This document shows positions 43,351-51,602 of a DNA stretch of 64,000 bases, one piece after another (positions within the stretch are counted from its first letter, which is position 1; the number at the start of each line of letters is the position of its first letter). The translations under genes and the position numbers were made by a program. The stretch comes from Hymenobacter sp. DG25B (lineage in GTDB: Bacteria > Bacteroidota > Bacteroidia > Cytophagales > Hymenobacteraceae), in assembly GCF_000801315.1 (NCBI RefSeq), contig NZ_CP010054.1, positions 1,612,001 through 1,676,000 of the forward strand, read 5' to 3'. Under the pieces are notes generated by a model. The model saw only the letters and a program-made list of their open reading frames with translations. It did not search any database and was not told the origin of the DNA.

Positions 43351-46198
43351 CCAATACTTTGCGCGTGAGCAACGCCTCCTTACCTTGTAGCTGTACAATG
43401 TAAACCCCTGGCTTCAAGCCCTGCAGTTGGAGGGTAGCGTTGGTCTGGTGCGCCGGCCAGCTTTGCTGCCGCACCACGCGCCCCACCCCGTCCAGCACGA
43501 TTACCCGCTCCGCCGCAAACCCAGCCGGAACCGACACATACAGCAGGCCCGTAGTGGGGTTGGGGAACAGCTGCCATAGCGTGGCCTGCGCCGGCTGTAC
43601 CGGTAGGGCCAGGGTGTTGTACCAGTCCTGGGCGGTGTTGCCGGTGGTCAGCAGGCTATCCAGCGTGCCGGCTGCCAGCACCGCAAACGCTACCATAACC
43701 GAGTCGCCGGGGGCCAGCTGGGGTATTTTGGCGCCCAGCATATAGGACACATCGGCGCCGGTGGAGGTTTGGCCGGCTGCGCGGTTGCGGGTGCCGGTTG
43801 CCAGCATCCGAAACTTCTCGGCATCACTAAACCCGTTATAAATACGCACTGCCGAATCCGCCGGGGCCGCATTGTCGGCGGCATAGAAGGACGGTGCCCC
43901 GCCCCGCAGCAGGGTTACGCCGGCGTAATGCTTCGGGTTCTTGCGCTCGGTTACATAGCCCAGGCGGCGCTCCTCGTCCCAGGCCGCCTCGTTGCCGGCC
44001 GGGTTGGGCAGCAGGTCCCAATCCATATACAAACCAGCATGCAGGGGCTTCAGCGTATCAGGCGTGATGTTGGTCAGCCGATATTCCAGCACGATAAAAT
44101 TACGCCGCTCAGTAGGCTCGGCCCAGGCGTAGGCGTGCTGCCGTACCCGCACGCCGGTCCGGGTAGCGGGCCGTGTATTTTGCAGGGTATCAGCAAATAC
44201 GCCGGTGGCTTCCTCGGTGGCGCGGCGTGGGGCCTGCAACAGCTGCACAGCGCTAACGACCGTAAAATCCGTGTTTATTTTATTCTGCGCGTTGGGCAGC
44301 CGGTCTGATACCCGACGGGCCGAGGTAGCCACCACCAGCCCTCCGATGGAGAGCATCGGAAGCTTGGTGCGGTACATCACCCCGTCGCCCAAGGAAGGGT
44401 CGGTTGCTTCGTAACCAATATTGCCCTGGCTGGTCAGGCTCAGGTCCAGGTCGCCGGCCGTGAGGGTGACGTAGCCGGGGTTTAGTACTATTTTAAGGTA
44501 CTGATCATCCTGATAGCCATTATCACCCACAAAATGATAACGCAATACTGCCGTAGTAGCCATGGGTGTTTCCGGGCTGATAATCAGCTCAAACGGGTTT
44601 TCCGCATTAGAGGTCACCGCCAGGGTATTAAGAGCGGGGACAGGAAAGGTCTGGTTCCGCACCGTAAGGTACGGCGAAAGAGACGTGAGGCTGACCGAAA
44701 GGCCCGTAATGGGGTTCAGCAGACTCTGTACCTGCACGGTGAGGCGCACGGTGTCGCCCGGCTGAAAGTAGGAGCGGACCGGGAGGTAGTCCTCCCGCAT
44801 TACGCGGGCCTCGCGGCGGTCAGTGAGAGTCAGCGCACGGGCCACGTTCAGGCGGCCAGTGCCCAGCTTATGGCGGTAAACGGCGTTGCTAGTGATGGTA
44901 TATAAGGAGTCGGTAGTTTGACGCAGCTGGGCGGCCACCTGCTCGGCGGTGTACTGCGGAAAGCGCAGGCGCACCAAAGCGGCCGCCCCCGCTACTAACG
45001 GGGCCGCAAATGAGGACCCCCAGACGCCGGAAGAATAAGCACTATCATGGTCGAAGCTGGTGGTAAGGATGGCTTCGCTGGGGGCGGTGAGGTCCACGAA
45101 GTAGCTGTAAGAAATGTTCTTACCCTTGCGGTCATTTACATCGGAGCCGGATACGGAAATAACATGGTCGTAGCTGGCCGGGTAGAAGTCGAGGTCGGCG
45201 TTGGTGTTACCGGCGGCGGCTACAATCACCATGTTGCGGTTCACGGCCGCGTAGGTAATAATATCCTGCTCGTACTGGGAGCGGCCGCCTACATCACCCC
45301 AGGAAAGATTCAGCACCTGGCAGCCGTGGTCGGCGGCGTATACGATGGACTCAAAGCCCGCAAAAAAGCCGGTGGGCGTGCTGGGGTATACTTTCAGGGG
45401 CAGGTATTTGCACTGGAAGCCCATGCCGGCAATACCCCGGCCATTATCGGTGCGGGCGGCGGCCACGCCGGCTACCAGGGTGCCGTGCCCATAGCCGGGC
45501 AGATTATCCGCGGTAGGGTCGTTATCGTTATCGGCCAGGTCCCAGCCGCGGAAGTTGTCCACGTAGCCATCCTTGTCGTTGTCGATGCCATCGATAGGGT
45601 CGGCGTAGTTGCGCTGTTCCTTGCCTTTCAGGTCCTGGTGCGTGAAACGCGTGCCGGTATCCGAAATGCCGATGACGATGGTAGAGTCGCCCTTGGAAAA
45701 ATCCCAAGCCCGGTAGGCTCGGATATTTTTCAGGTAGTACTGCCGAGGATTAGCGGTCCGGGTAGAGTCGGCAAAGGGGTCGTTGGGCTGGTACAGGGGC
45801 TGGCGCTGGTACAGCGGCTCCACGTACTCAAAAGCGCCGGTTTGCAGCAGCTGTTGGCGCACTTTCTCAAACGGCACCCCGGCTGGATAGCGCATCTGGT
45901 AAATCTGGCGCAGGTCTACGCCCCGGGTCTGCCCGGCGCGGGGGAGCAGGGCCTTCGGGTATTTTTGCCGGGGCTGGGTGGCGCCCAACTGCTGCAGGGC
46001 TTTCTGCACCGGGGAACTCTGGAGCAGGTCAGCGGGGACCATACCCCGGGCGCTGGCGGGTGCTTTCAGGCGCACTACACATACCCCCGGCTGGGTAGTG
46101 GGGCCCAGGCGGGCCGGCTGCGCCGGGGCGGCCATGGGGGCCAATAAGCCACCGCCCAGCAACAGGACCAGCAATAGTAAGCGTAGCGGTGGGAACAT
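43337..46198 (-). CDS. Secreted subtilisin-like (S8) protease with T9SS type A sorting domain
   Basis: The 953-residue product has a signal peptide (FPPLRLLLLVLLLGGGLLAP), a propeptide of about 120 residues, and the S8 catalytic domain. The domain shows Asp in ISDTGTRFTHQDLKG, His in GYGHGTLVAGVAA, the oxyanion Asn in AAAGNTNAD, and Ser in WGSSFAAPLVAG (normally GTSMAAP; here Ser-Ser-Phe). Beta domains follow, then the type IX sorting domain (WQLFPNPTTGLLYV ... GLKPGVYIVQL ... TRKVLVTQP). The frame extends 106 codons upstream, but the Met at 46198 gives the signal peptide. It is exported and probably digests extracellular protein. Confidence 0.93.
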   Translation of the reverse strand: MFPPLRLLLLVLLLGGGLLAPMAAPAQPARLGPTTQPGVCVVRLKAPASARGMVPADLLQSSPVQKALQQLGATQPRQKYPKALLPRAGQTRGVDLRQIYQMRYPAGVPFEKVRQQLLQTGAFEYVEPLYQRQPLYQPNDPFADSTRTANPRQYYLKNIRAYRAWDFSKGDSTIVIGISDTGTRFTHQDLKGKEQRNYADPIDGIDNDKDGYVDNFRGWDLADNDNDPTADNLPGYGHGTLVAGVAAARTDNGRGIAGMGFQCKYLPLKVYPSTPTGFFAGFESIVYAADHGCQVLNLSWGDVGGRSQYEQDIITYAAVNRNMVIVAAAGNTNADLDFYPASYDHVISVSGSDVNDRKGKNISYSYFVDLTAPSEAILTTSFDHDSAYSSGVWGSSFAAPLVAGAAALVRLRFPQYTAEQVAAQLRQTTDSLYTITSNAVYRHKLGTGRLNVARALTLTDRREARVMREDYLPVRSYFQPGDTVRLTVQVQSLLNPITGLSVSLTSLSPYLTVRNQTFPVPALNTLAVTSNAENPFELIISPETPMATTAVLRYHFVGDNGYQDDQYLKIVLNPGYVTLTAGDLDLSLTSQGNIGYEATDPSLGDGVMYRTKLPMLSIGGLVVATSARRVSDRLPNAQNKINTDFTVVSAVQLLQAPRRATEEATGVFADTLQNTRPATRTGVRVRQHAYAWAEPTERRNFIVLEYRLTNITPDTLKPLHAGLYMDWDLLPNPAGNEAAWDEERRLGYVTERKNPKHYAGVTLLRGGAPSFYAADNAAPADSAVRIYNGFSDAEKFRMLATGTRNRAAGQTSTGADVSYMLGAKIPQLAPGDSVMVAFAVLAAGTLDSLLTTGNTAQDWYNTLALPVQPAQATLWQLFPNPTTGLLYVSVPAGFAAERVIVLDGVGRVVRQQSWPAHQTNATLQLQGLKPGVYIVQLQGKEALLTRKVLVTQP

Positions 46199-46220
46199 AA
46201 GCGGGGCAGGTTCGGGGGGA

Positions 46221-46253
46221 TTTGTAAATTTAACCTTTCGGAGCAGTACTTTG
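46221..46253 (+). promoter_or_regulatory. Possible promoter of paaN
   Basis: TTTG (46221-46224) is followed after 21 bases by GTACTTTG (46246-46253), close to TTTG-N19-21-TAnnTTTG but with two mismatches in the -7 box. It would start transcription about 70 bases before the paaN ATG. Confidence 0.45.
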
Positions 46254-46330
46254 CGTCTGCTATACGGGGTTTTCGACCAACCCGGTAAACCACCCGACCA
46301 ATCTATTTCCTGCCTCTTCCCACCTGTATT

Positions 46331-47998
46331 ATGACGGAAACCACCCGCAAACACCAAGCTACCCTCGACACGGCCGTGAAGGCCCTCCACGGCCGCACGT
46401 TCTTCGCCGCATTTCCCGAAAACCCTTCCCCCGAAATCTACGGGGCCGATGCCGACCAGCAGGGCCGGGAGAAGTTCCAGGCCCTGCGCGGCCAGCGCTT
46501 TACTGAGCTGCTGCAAGAGGAGCCCGAGCAGTGGGTAGGCCAGGAGGAGTCGCCCTACGAGCAGCAGCCGCTAGGCATCACCTACCCATACTTTGCCCCG
46601 GAAACCCTGGTGCAGCGCGCCGAAGCCGCTTTTACGGAGTGGCGCAAGCTGAAGCCCGCCCAGCGTGCGGCCCTGCTCACGGAAAGCCTGGACGGCATGC
46701 GCCAGCGCTTCTTTGAAATTGCCTACGCCACCATGCACACCACGGGCCAGGCCTATATGATGTCGTTCCAGGCCAGCGGCCCGCATGCCGCCGACCGCGC
46801 CCTGGAGGCCATTGCCGCCGGTTACGAGGAGCAGACCCGCTTTCCCGAGGAAACCCGCTGGGAGAAGCCCATGGGCAAATACAACCTCACCCTGCACAAA
46901 ACCTGGCGCGCCGTGCCCAAGGGCGTAGCCCTGGTTATTGGCTGCTCTACGTTCCCTACCTGGAACACGGTGCCCGGCATGTTTGCCTCCCTGGTAACCG
47001 GCAACCCGGTTATCATTAAGCCGCACCCCAAAGCCGTGCTGCCCATTGCTATTGTGGTGGCCGAAGTGCAGAAAGTGCTGAAAGAGCACGGCCTGAACCC
47101 CAACATCTGCCAGCTGGCCGTAGATGCCAACGACCGTCTCATTACGAAGGACCTGGCCGAAAACCCGGCTGTGAAGCTGATTGACTATACCGGCGGCTCG
47201 CAGTTTGGCGATTATATCGAAAGCCTGAAGGGTAAAACTGTCTTCACCGAGAAAACCGGCGTGAACAGCATTATCCTGGATAGCTGCGACGACCTGGACA
47301 AGGTGGCCCAGAACCTGGCCTTCTCCGTGAGTTTGTACTCCGGGCAGATGTGCACGGCCCCGCAGAACTTCTTTGTGCCGGCCGCCGGCGTGAAAGTAGG
47401 CGACCAGCTGGTGCCTTACGAGGAGGTGGTACAGAAGCTGGCCGGCGCCGTAACCGGCCTGGCTACCAACCCCAAAGTGGGGCCGCACGTGTTTGGCGCC
47501 ATTCAGAACCCGGCCACGCAGGAGCGGGTGGAGCAGCTCAGCCTCGATGGTGGACGCAAAGTGCTGGCCCATGGCTCGGTAGACAACCCCATGTTCCAGA
47601 ACGCGCGCACCTGCTCGCCCAGCATCCACGAAACGACTTCTGATAAAGTGGAGCAGTTCAGCCAGGAGTTGTTTGGGCCTATCATGCTGGTGATTAAGAC
47701 CAAAGACACCCAGGAAAGCATCCACCTGGCCGCGAAGCTGGCTAAGGAGCACGGCGCTATTTCCTGCGGCGCCTACACCACCGACCCCGAGATAAAGGAG
47801 CAGATTATGGATGAGATGAGCCTGGCCGGTACGCCCGTCAGCTTCAACCTCACCGGCGGCATCTACGTGAACCAGAACGCGGGCTTCTCCGACTTCCACG
47901 TAACGGGCGGCAACCCCGCCGGCAACGCCTCCTTCACCAACCCCGAGTTCGTGATTAAGCGCTTCACCTGGGTGGGCTTCCGCGAGCCGGTAGTGTAA
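46331..47998 (+). CDS. paaN: PaaN-family aldehyde dehydrogenase (phenylacetic acid pathway)
   Basis: The 555-residue protein is an aldehyde dehydrogenase of the PaaN (TIGR02288) type, associated with phenylacetate catabolism, where it oxidises an aldehyde intermediate with NAD(P)+. The NAD-binding and catalytic regions are visible: IGCSTFPTWNTVPG, the catalytic Glu in VFTEKTGVNS, and the catalytic Cys in LYSGQMCTAPQNFF. The family has a distinctive N-terminus (LHGRTFFAAFPENPSP), which is present. No other paa genes are in the window, so the pathway cannot be confirmed here. It is divergent from the protease gene. Confidence 0.92.
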   Translation: MTETTRKHQATLDTAVKALHGRTFFAAFPENPSPEIYGADADQQGREKFQALRGQRFTELLQEEPEQWVGQEESPYEQQPLGITYPYFAPETLVQRAEAAFTEWRKLKPAQRAALLTESLDGMRQRFFEIAYATMHTTGQAYMMSFQASGPHAADRALEAIAAGYEEQTRFPEETRWEKPMGKYNLTLHKTWRAVPKGVALVIGCSTFPTWNTVPGMFASLVTGNPVIIKPHPKAVLPIAIVVAEVQKVLKEHGLNPNICQLAVDANDRLITKDLAENPAVKLIDYTGGSQFGDYIESLKGKTVFTEKTGVNSIILDSCDDLDKVAQNLAFSVSLYSGQMCTAPQNFFVPAAGVKVGDQLVPYEEVVQKLAGAVTGLATNPKVGPHVFGAIQNPATQERVEQLSLDGGRKVLAHGSVDNPMFQNARTCSPSIHETTSDKVEQFSQELFGPIMLVIKTKDTQESIHLAAKLAKEHGAISCGAYTTDPEIKEQIMDEMSLAGTPVSFNLTGGIYVNQNAGFSDFHVTGGNPAGNASFTNPEFVIKRFTWVGFREPVV

Positions 47999-48014
47999 TA
48001 TAGCTGGTGCTAAT

Positions 48015-48051
48015 CAAAAAAGGCCCTGACTGTTAAGTCAGGGCCTTTTTG
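48015..48051. terminator. Terminator after paaN (bidirectional)
   Basis: AAAAAGGCCCTGACT and AGTCAGGGCCTTTTT are perfect complementary arms around GTTA. The convergent lipoprotein gene ends 17 bases further on. Confidence 0.93.
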
Positions 48052-48067
48052 TTGCTGGAGAATAGCG

Positions 48068-48316
48068 CTAGTTGCCTTTCCCATACTTGTATTTGTGGGG
48101 GGATTTCACGGTTTTAAACTTCTGCGGGTTCTTGGCATTCAGATCAAGCCCCAACCCAATGGTAACGGGGTCTTTCTTAGATTTTGCTTTATTGTTATCC
48201 CGCCGCGGCGGTGAGTCGGTGGCGTAGTTGCGGGGGTTCTGCAGGACTTTATCCTGCGTGCAGGAAGCGCCCAATAAGAGCATTCCGGCCAGGAGGGAGT
48301 AAGCGGTATAACGCAT
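48068..48316 (-). CDS. Small lipoprotein, function unknown
   Basis: The 82-residue product has a lipoprotein signal (YSLLAGMLLLGASCTQ, Cys about 19) and a basic, Lys/Asn-rich mature part ending HKYKYGKGN. It would be anchored at a membrane and otherwise unstructured. No family is recognised. It is convergent with paaN and has a 200-base upstream gap holding the terminator of the next gene. Confidence 0.65.
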   Translation of the reverse strand: MRYTAYSLLAGMLLLGASCTQDKVLQNPRNYATDSPPRRDNNKAKSKKDPVTIGLGLDLNAKNPQKFKTVKSPHKYKYGKGN

Positions 48317-48457
48317 AGCAGTGGGAAGTTAAATGGAGCGCCGACAGTGGCGGATAGTTAGACTTTGTACTGATATGCAGGCAGAAAAGATGTTGTTTGG
48401 CTCGCTTTTTTAGTATTCATTATTTTGTATTATTTCTGATTGTCAGTGCATTGCAAA

Positions 48458-48500
48458 TAAAAAAGCCTCTGCTCTTCCACGGAAGAGCAGAGGCTTTTTA
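48458..48500 (-). terminator. Terminator after the small coiled-coil protein gene
   Basis: AAAAAAGCCTCTGCTCTTCC and GGAAGAGCAGAGGCTTTTTA are perfect arms with an AC loop and an A-run on the + strand (T-run on the minus). Confidence 0.93.
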
Positions 48501-48520
48501 GCTGAAAACCAGCGGGTTTA

Positions 48521-48844
48521 CTAGATGATATGGCGCAAATCGTCGCGCAGGTTTTCTATGCCGCGCCAGATTTCGTCCCAGGTGCTCCGGTCGGTATCGT
48601 TGGTGGCCGGAGCAGTGGTGCCGGAGTTCGGGGTGGGACCCAGCTGCGCCGCCAGCTTGGCCCGTTTCACCTCCAGAGCGGCAATATGCTCGTGGTAGGT
48701 GTGGGGAGAGTTGGCGGTGGTGGCGTGGGCGCGGTTGCGCAGGGTTTTGATCTTGCCGTTCAGCTCTTCCAGCGCCTGGCGCAGGTCGGCGTCGGAGAGG
48801 TTTTCGGGTACGCGCATATGGCTGGGGGAGGGCGGATAAGACAT
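48521..48844 (-). CDS. Small hydrophilic helical protein, function unknown
   Basis: The 107-residue product has a central helical segment (LRQALEELNGKIKTLRNRAHA ... IAALEVKRAKLAAQL) that looks like a coiled coil. A Thr/Ala-rich linker and a C-terminal helix (WDEIWRGIENLRDDLRHII) follow. No signal peptide is seen. I take the Met at 48844 (MSYPPSPSHMRVPENLSD); the Met at 48817 (MRVPENL) is also possible. The family is not recognised. Confidence 0.65.
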   Translation of the reverse strand: MSYPPSPSHMRVPENLSDADLRQALEELNGKIKTLRNRAHATTANSPHTYHEHIAALEVKRAKLAAQLGPTPNSGTTAPATNDTDRSTWDEIWRGIENLRDDLRHII

Positions 48845-49006
48845 GGCAGCAGAATATGGACCGTTACTGCACGTACTGTATTTGCGGTGGAAAAGATGCC
48901 TGAATGCCGGCCAACTTAAGCGCAACACAACCATAATTTCCCGGTAACGCCCGCCCCGGAGTTGGCTTCTAGCTTTGCCCCGTCTCTAAACCAACCACCT
49001 GGGCGT

Positions 49007-49468
49007 ATGAATCGGTCTACTATTCTGCTCTTACTACTGCTGTGCTTTGTCGGGAAGCTGCGCGCTCAGAAATCAAAACAGATGGTGACGCTGGCTACCA
49101 ACACGCCGTTGGCGCCGCCCGAAGAAGCCGCCCAGCCAGCCGCCGCCCCCGTGGTGTATCTGCTGGCCGATCAGATGCCCACTTTTACGGGCGGCGAGGC
49201 GGGCTTTCAGCAGTTTATCCGGGACAAGGCCCAGTATCCCGAAAAAGCCCTTGCCCAAGGCATTTCCGGCAAGGTCCACGTCCGGTTTGTGGTAGATGAT
49301 AAAGGCCGCATCCGCGACGCGCAGGTAATAAAGGGCCTGGGCTATGGCCTGGATGAAGAAGCACTGCGCCTGGTGCGTATTATGCCCTGGTGGACGCCGG
49401 GCACTATTAAAGGCAAAGCCGTGTGGGTAAGCTATACCATGCCTATTACCTTCCGGGCCATGAATTAA
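49007..49468 (+). CDS. Secreted protein with TonB C-terminal-like domain
   Basis: The 153-residue product has a signal peptide (STILLLLLLCFVGKLRAQ) instead of a membrane anchor. A Pro/Ala linker follows, then a TonB C-terminal domain (FQQFIRDKAQYPEKALAQGISGKVHVRFVVDDKGRI with the YP and GxVxVxFxV pattern, and the ending MPITFRAMN). In energy-transducing TonB this domain contacts the TonB box of receptors; with a cleaved signal this copy is more likely a free periplasmic TonB-like protein. The ATG at 49007 fits the signal peptide. Confidence 0.82.
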   Translation: MNRSTILLLLLLCFVGKLRAQKSKQMVTLATNTPLAPPEEAAQPAAAPVVYLLADQMPTFTGGEAGFQQFIRDKAQYPEKALAQGISGKVHVRFVVDDKGRIRDAQVIKGLGYGLDEEALRLVRIMPWWTPGTIKGKAVWVSYTMPITFRAMN

Positions 49469-49471
49469 GGG

Positions 49472-49574
49472 GGTGAGGTGGTGACATAGTGAGATGGTGA
49501 GTTTGACGTTCCGCTTGCGCAAACCGCGCGTATTGAACAACAAACTCACCATCTCACTATCTCACCACCTCACC
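49472..49574. repeat. Long inverted repeat of GGTGAGGTGGTGA words
   Basis: A 34-base arm at 49472-49505 (GGTGAGGTGGTGACATAGTG...) is complementary to 49541-49574 with one mismatch, around a 35-base loop. Both arms are made of a stuttering TGGTGAG/TGAGATGG word, which also runs on into the last codons of the next gene (TGGTGA at 49586). Confidence 0.85.
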
Positions 49575-49585
49575 GGAATACCATC

Positions 49586-50134
49586 TCACCATTTCACCGG
49601 TATCCCCAGCTCCCGGGCCAGCGGGGCCGCCGCCGACTGATACAGGTGCTGCAGCAGCTCATCCACGGCCGGGGCCAGCTCCACCAGGTAGTCTTCGTGC
49701 AGTTTGGCGGTCTGTTTCAAGGCTTCCTGAGTGCGCCGGGCCAAATGGGTGAGCAGCGGCTGGGTGGGCCCGTGCAGGCGCGCTACCGCGGCGGGCTGGT
49801 GCCGGAATACGTTGATCAGCAGCCGCACGCTCAGTTCCACTTCACCCATTAGGTCGCCGGTAATTTTGGTGTGGTAAGTAAGGCGGGCCTGCAGCTGGCG
49901 CACTACCACCAGCAGGTCGTTGGGGGTTTGGTGGTAGCCGCGCACGGGGTCGTCTACCTGCGTGCGCAGGCGGTGGCGGCGCTCTTCCAGGGCATCGTCG
50001 CCTTCCAGCAGACGGAAGGCCAGCTGCTCGGTGAGCACGGCGTCCTGAGCTACCAGGCGCGTAAGGAGCTGGTCTTTTTCTTTCTGAGGCAGGTTGAGCA
50101 GGGCTTTGCGCAGGTCGGGCGAGAGAGCGGGCAT
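49586..50134 (-). CDS. Helical cytoplasmic protein, function unknown
   Basis: The 182-residue product is almost entirely alpha-helical and charged (LRKALLNLPQKEKDQLLTRLVAQ ... EERRHRLRTQVDD). It has no signal peptide. The ATG at 50134 is the best start; a longer frame begins at 50191. Its last codons and its TGA fall in the edge of the TGGTGAG repeat, so the present C-terminus may have been shaped by that element. No family is recognised. Confidence 0.7.
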   Translation of the reverse strand: MPALSPDLRKALLNLPQKEKDQLLTRLVAQDAVLTEQLAFRLLEGDDALEERRHRLRTQVDDPVRGYHQTPNDLLVVVRQLQARLTYHTKITGDLMGEVELSVRLLINVFRHQPAAVARLHGPTQPLLTHLARRTQEALKQTAKLHEDYLVELAPAVDELLQHLYQSAAAPLARELGIPVKW

Positions 50135-50201
50135 AGGGGAGTTAGATGGACTATATGTTACGCTGAGCAGCCCCACACAAGTTCCCGGCAAAAGGGCCTT
50201 G

Positions 50202-51484
50202 TTAACTCACTAGCACGTCCGACTCGGCGTGTACCCGCCCGGCCAGCGCGGCGCGGTTCTTCACTTCATCAAACTCCTTTTCGCTTTTGGCGACGACCAC
50301 CGTGGCCACCGCATTGCCGATGATGTTGGTAATGGCCCGCGCCTCCGACATAAACCGGTCTACGCCCAGCAGCAGGGCCATGCCTTCTACCGGAATAACT
50401 TTGGTGGCCGCCAGTGTGGAGGCCAGCACCACAAACCCCGAGCCCGTAACGCCGGCCGCGCCCTTGCTGGTCAGCATCAGAATACCAATAATAGTGAGCT
50501 GCTGCCCCAGTGTGAGCGGAATATGAAATGCCTGCGCCAGAAAGATGCTGGCCATGGAGAGGTAAATGGTAGTGCCATCCAGGTTAAAGGAATACCCCGT
50601 AGGAATAACCAGCCCCGCCACGGAGCGGGAACAGCCGTACGCCTCCAGCTTGTCAATCAGCCGCGGCAGCGCCGACTCCGACGACGACGTGCCCAGCACA
50701 ATCAGCAGCTCTTCCTTAATGAAGCCCAGCAGCCGCCACAAACTGAATTGGTAGTAGCGCGCCACCGTGCCCAGAACGCCAAAAATGAACAAAGCCATGG
50801 TCAGGTACACGGCGCCCATCAGCTTGGCCAGGGGCAGCAGCGTGTGCAGGCCGTATTTGCCAATGGTGTAAGCCATGCCCCCGAAAGCGCCCAGCGGGGC
50901 CAGCTTCATAATCATGGCCAGCATGCCGAACAGCACGTGGCTCAGGCGTTCAAAAGTGGCCATGAGCGGCCCGCTTACGGTGTAGCTCACGCGGGAAAGC
51001 GCAAACCCAAACAGCACGGCCACCAGCAGCACCTGCAGCACGTCGCCGCCGGTAAAAGCGCCCACCAGATTCTCCGGTATAATGTGGGTGAAAAAGGCCA
51101 CCCAATCCATTTGCGTAGCCTTTTCACTGTACTGCTGGGTTTCGGCGGCCTTAGCAGCTACCTGGCTGGTATCAATGCCCGCGCCGGGCTGCACCAGGTT
51201 GGCCGCCACCACCCCAATGACCAGGGCCAGCGTGGTAATCAGCTCAAAATAAAGCAGCGCCTTGCCGCCCACCCGGCCCACTTTTTCAGGTTGCCAATGC
51301 TGCCAATACCCAGCACCACCGTGAGGAAGATGATGGGCGCAATCAGCATCTTTATCAGGCTGATAAAAACGTCGCCGATGGGCTTGAGCGCCGCGCCCAC
51401 GGTGGGGAACAGCGCCCCTACCAGAATGCCCAGCGCAATGGCCGTGAGTACCTGAAAAGTAAGGTTGCGGGAGAGGTGCTTCAT
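50202..51484 (-). pseudogene. DAACS-family dicarboxylate/amino acid:cation symporter with a single-base frameshift
   Basis: The two parts read as one GltP/DctA-type symporter of 427 residues. The N-terminal part (from the ATG at 51484) has the first helices ([33 protein letters not shown]) and stops making sense after GNLKK. The C-terminal part resumes with [17 protein letters not shown] and holds the family core (SFNLDGTTIYLSMA, LTSKGAAGVTGSGF). The break is at the run of five T (51282-51286, AAAAA on the coding strand). One extra A, or a -1 slip, gives [15 protein letters not shown] exactly. It may be a real null allele, a sequencing error in a homopolymer, or recoding. Confidence 0.85.
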
Positions 51485-51545
51485 GCGGGCGGCAAAGTAG
51501 GTAAAAAGCCCTACACCGTGTGGCAGTGGTGCTGGCCAGCGGCAT

Positions 51546-51582
51546 ACAAAAAAGGCCTACCCGTTTGGGTAGGCCTTTTTGC
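51546..51582 (-). terminator. Terminator after the T9SS protein gene at 51603
   Basis: AAAAAAGGCCTACCC and GGGTAGGCCTTTTT are perfect arms around GTTT. It ends the minus-strand gene just to its right and insulates the symporter gene. Confidence 0.93.
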
Positions 51583-51602
51583 ATATGTATTAACGGAAAG
51601 CC

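Noticed and set aside
51280..51290. Programmed -1 frameshift site in the symporter gene
   Set aside because: The coding strand has GAAAAAG, not the canonical A AAA AAG heptamer, and no clear stem-loop stimulator was seen; a one-base deletion or sequencing error is simpler.
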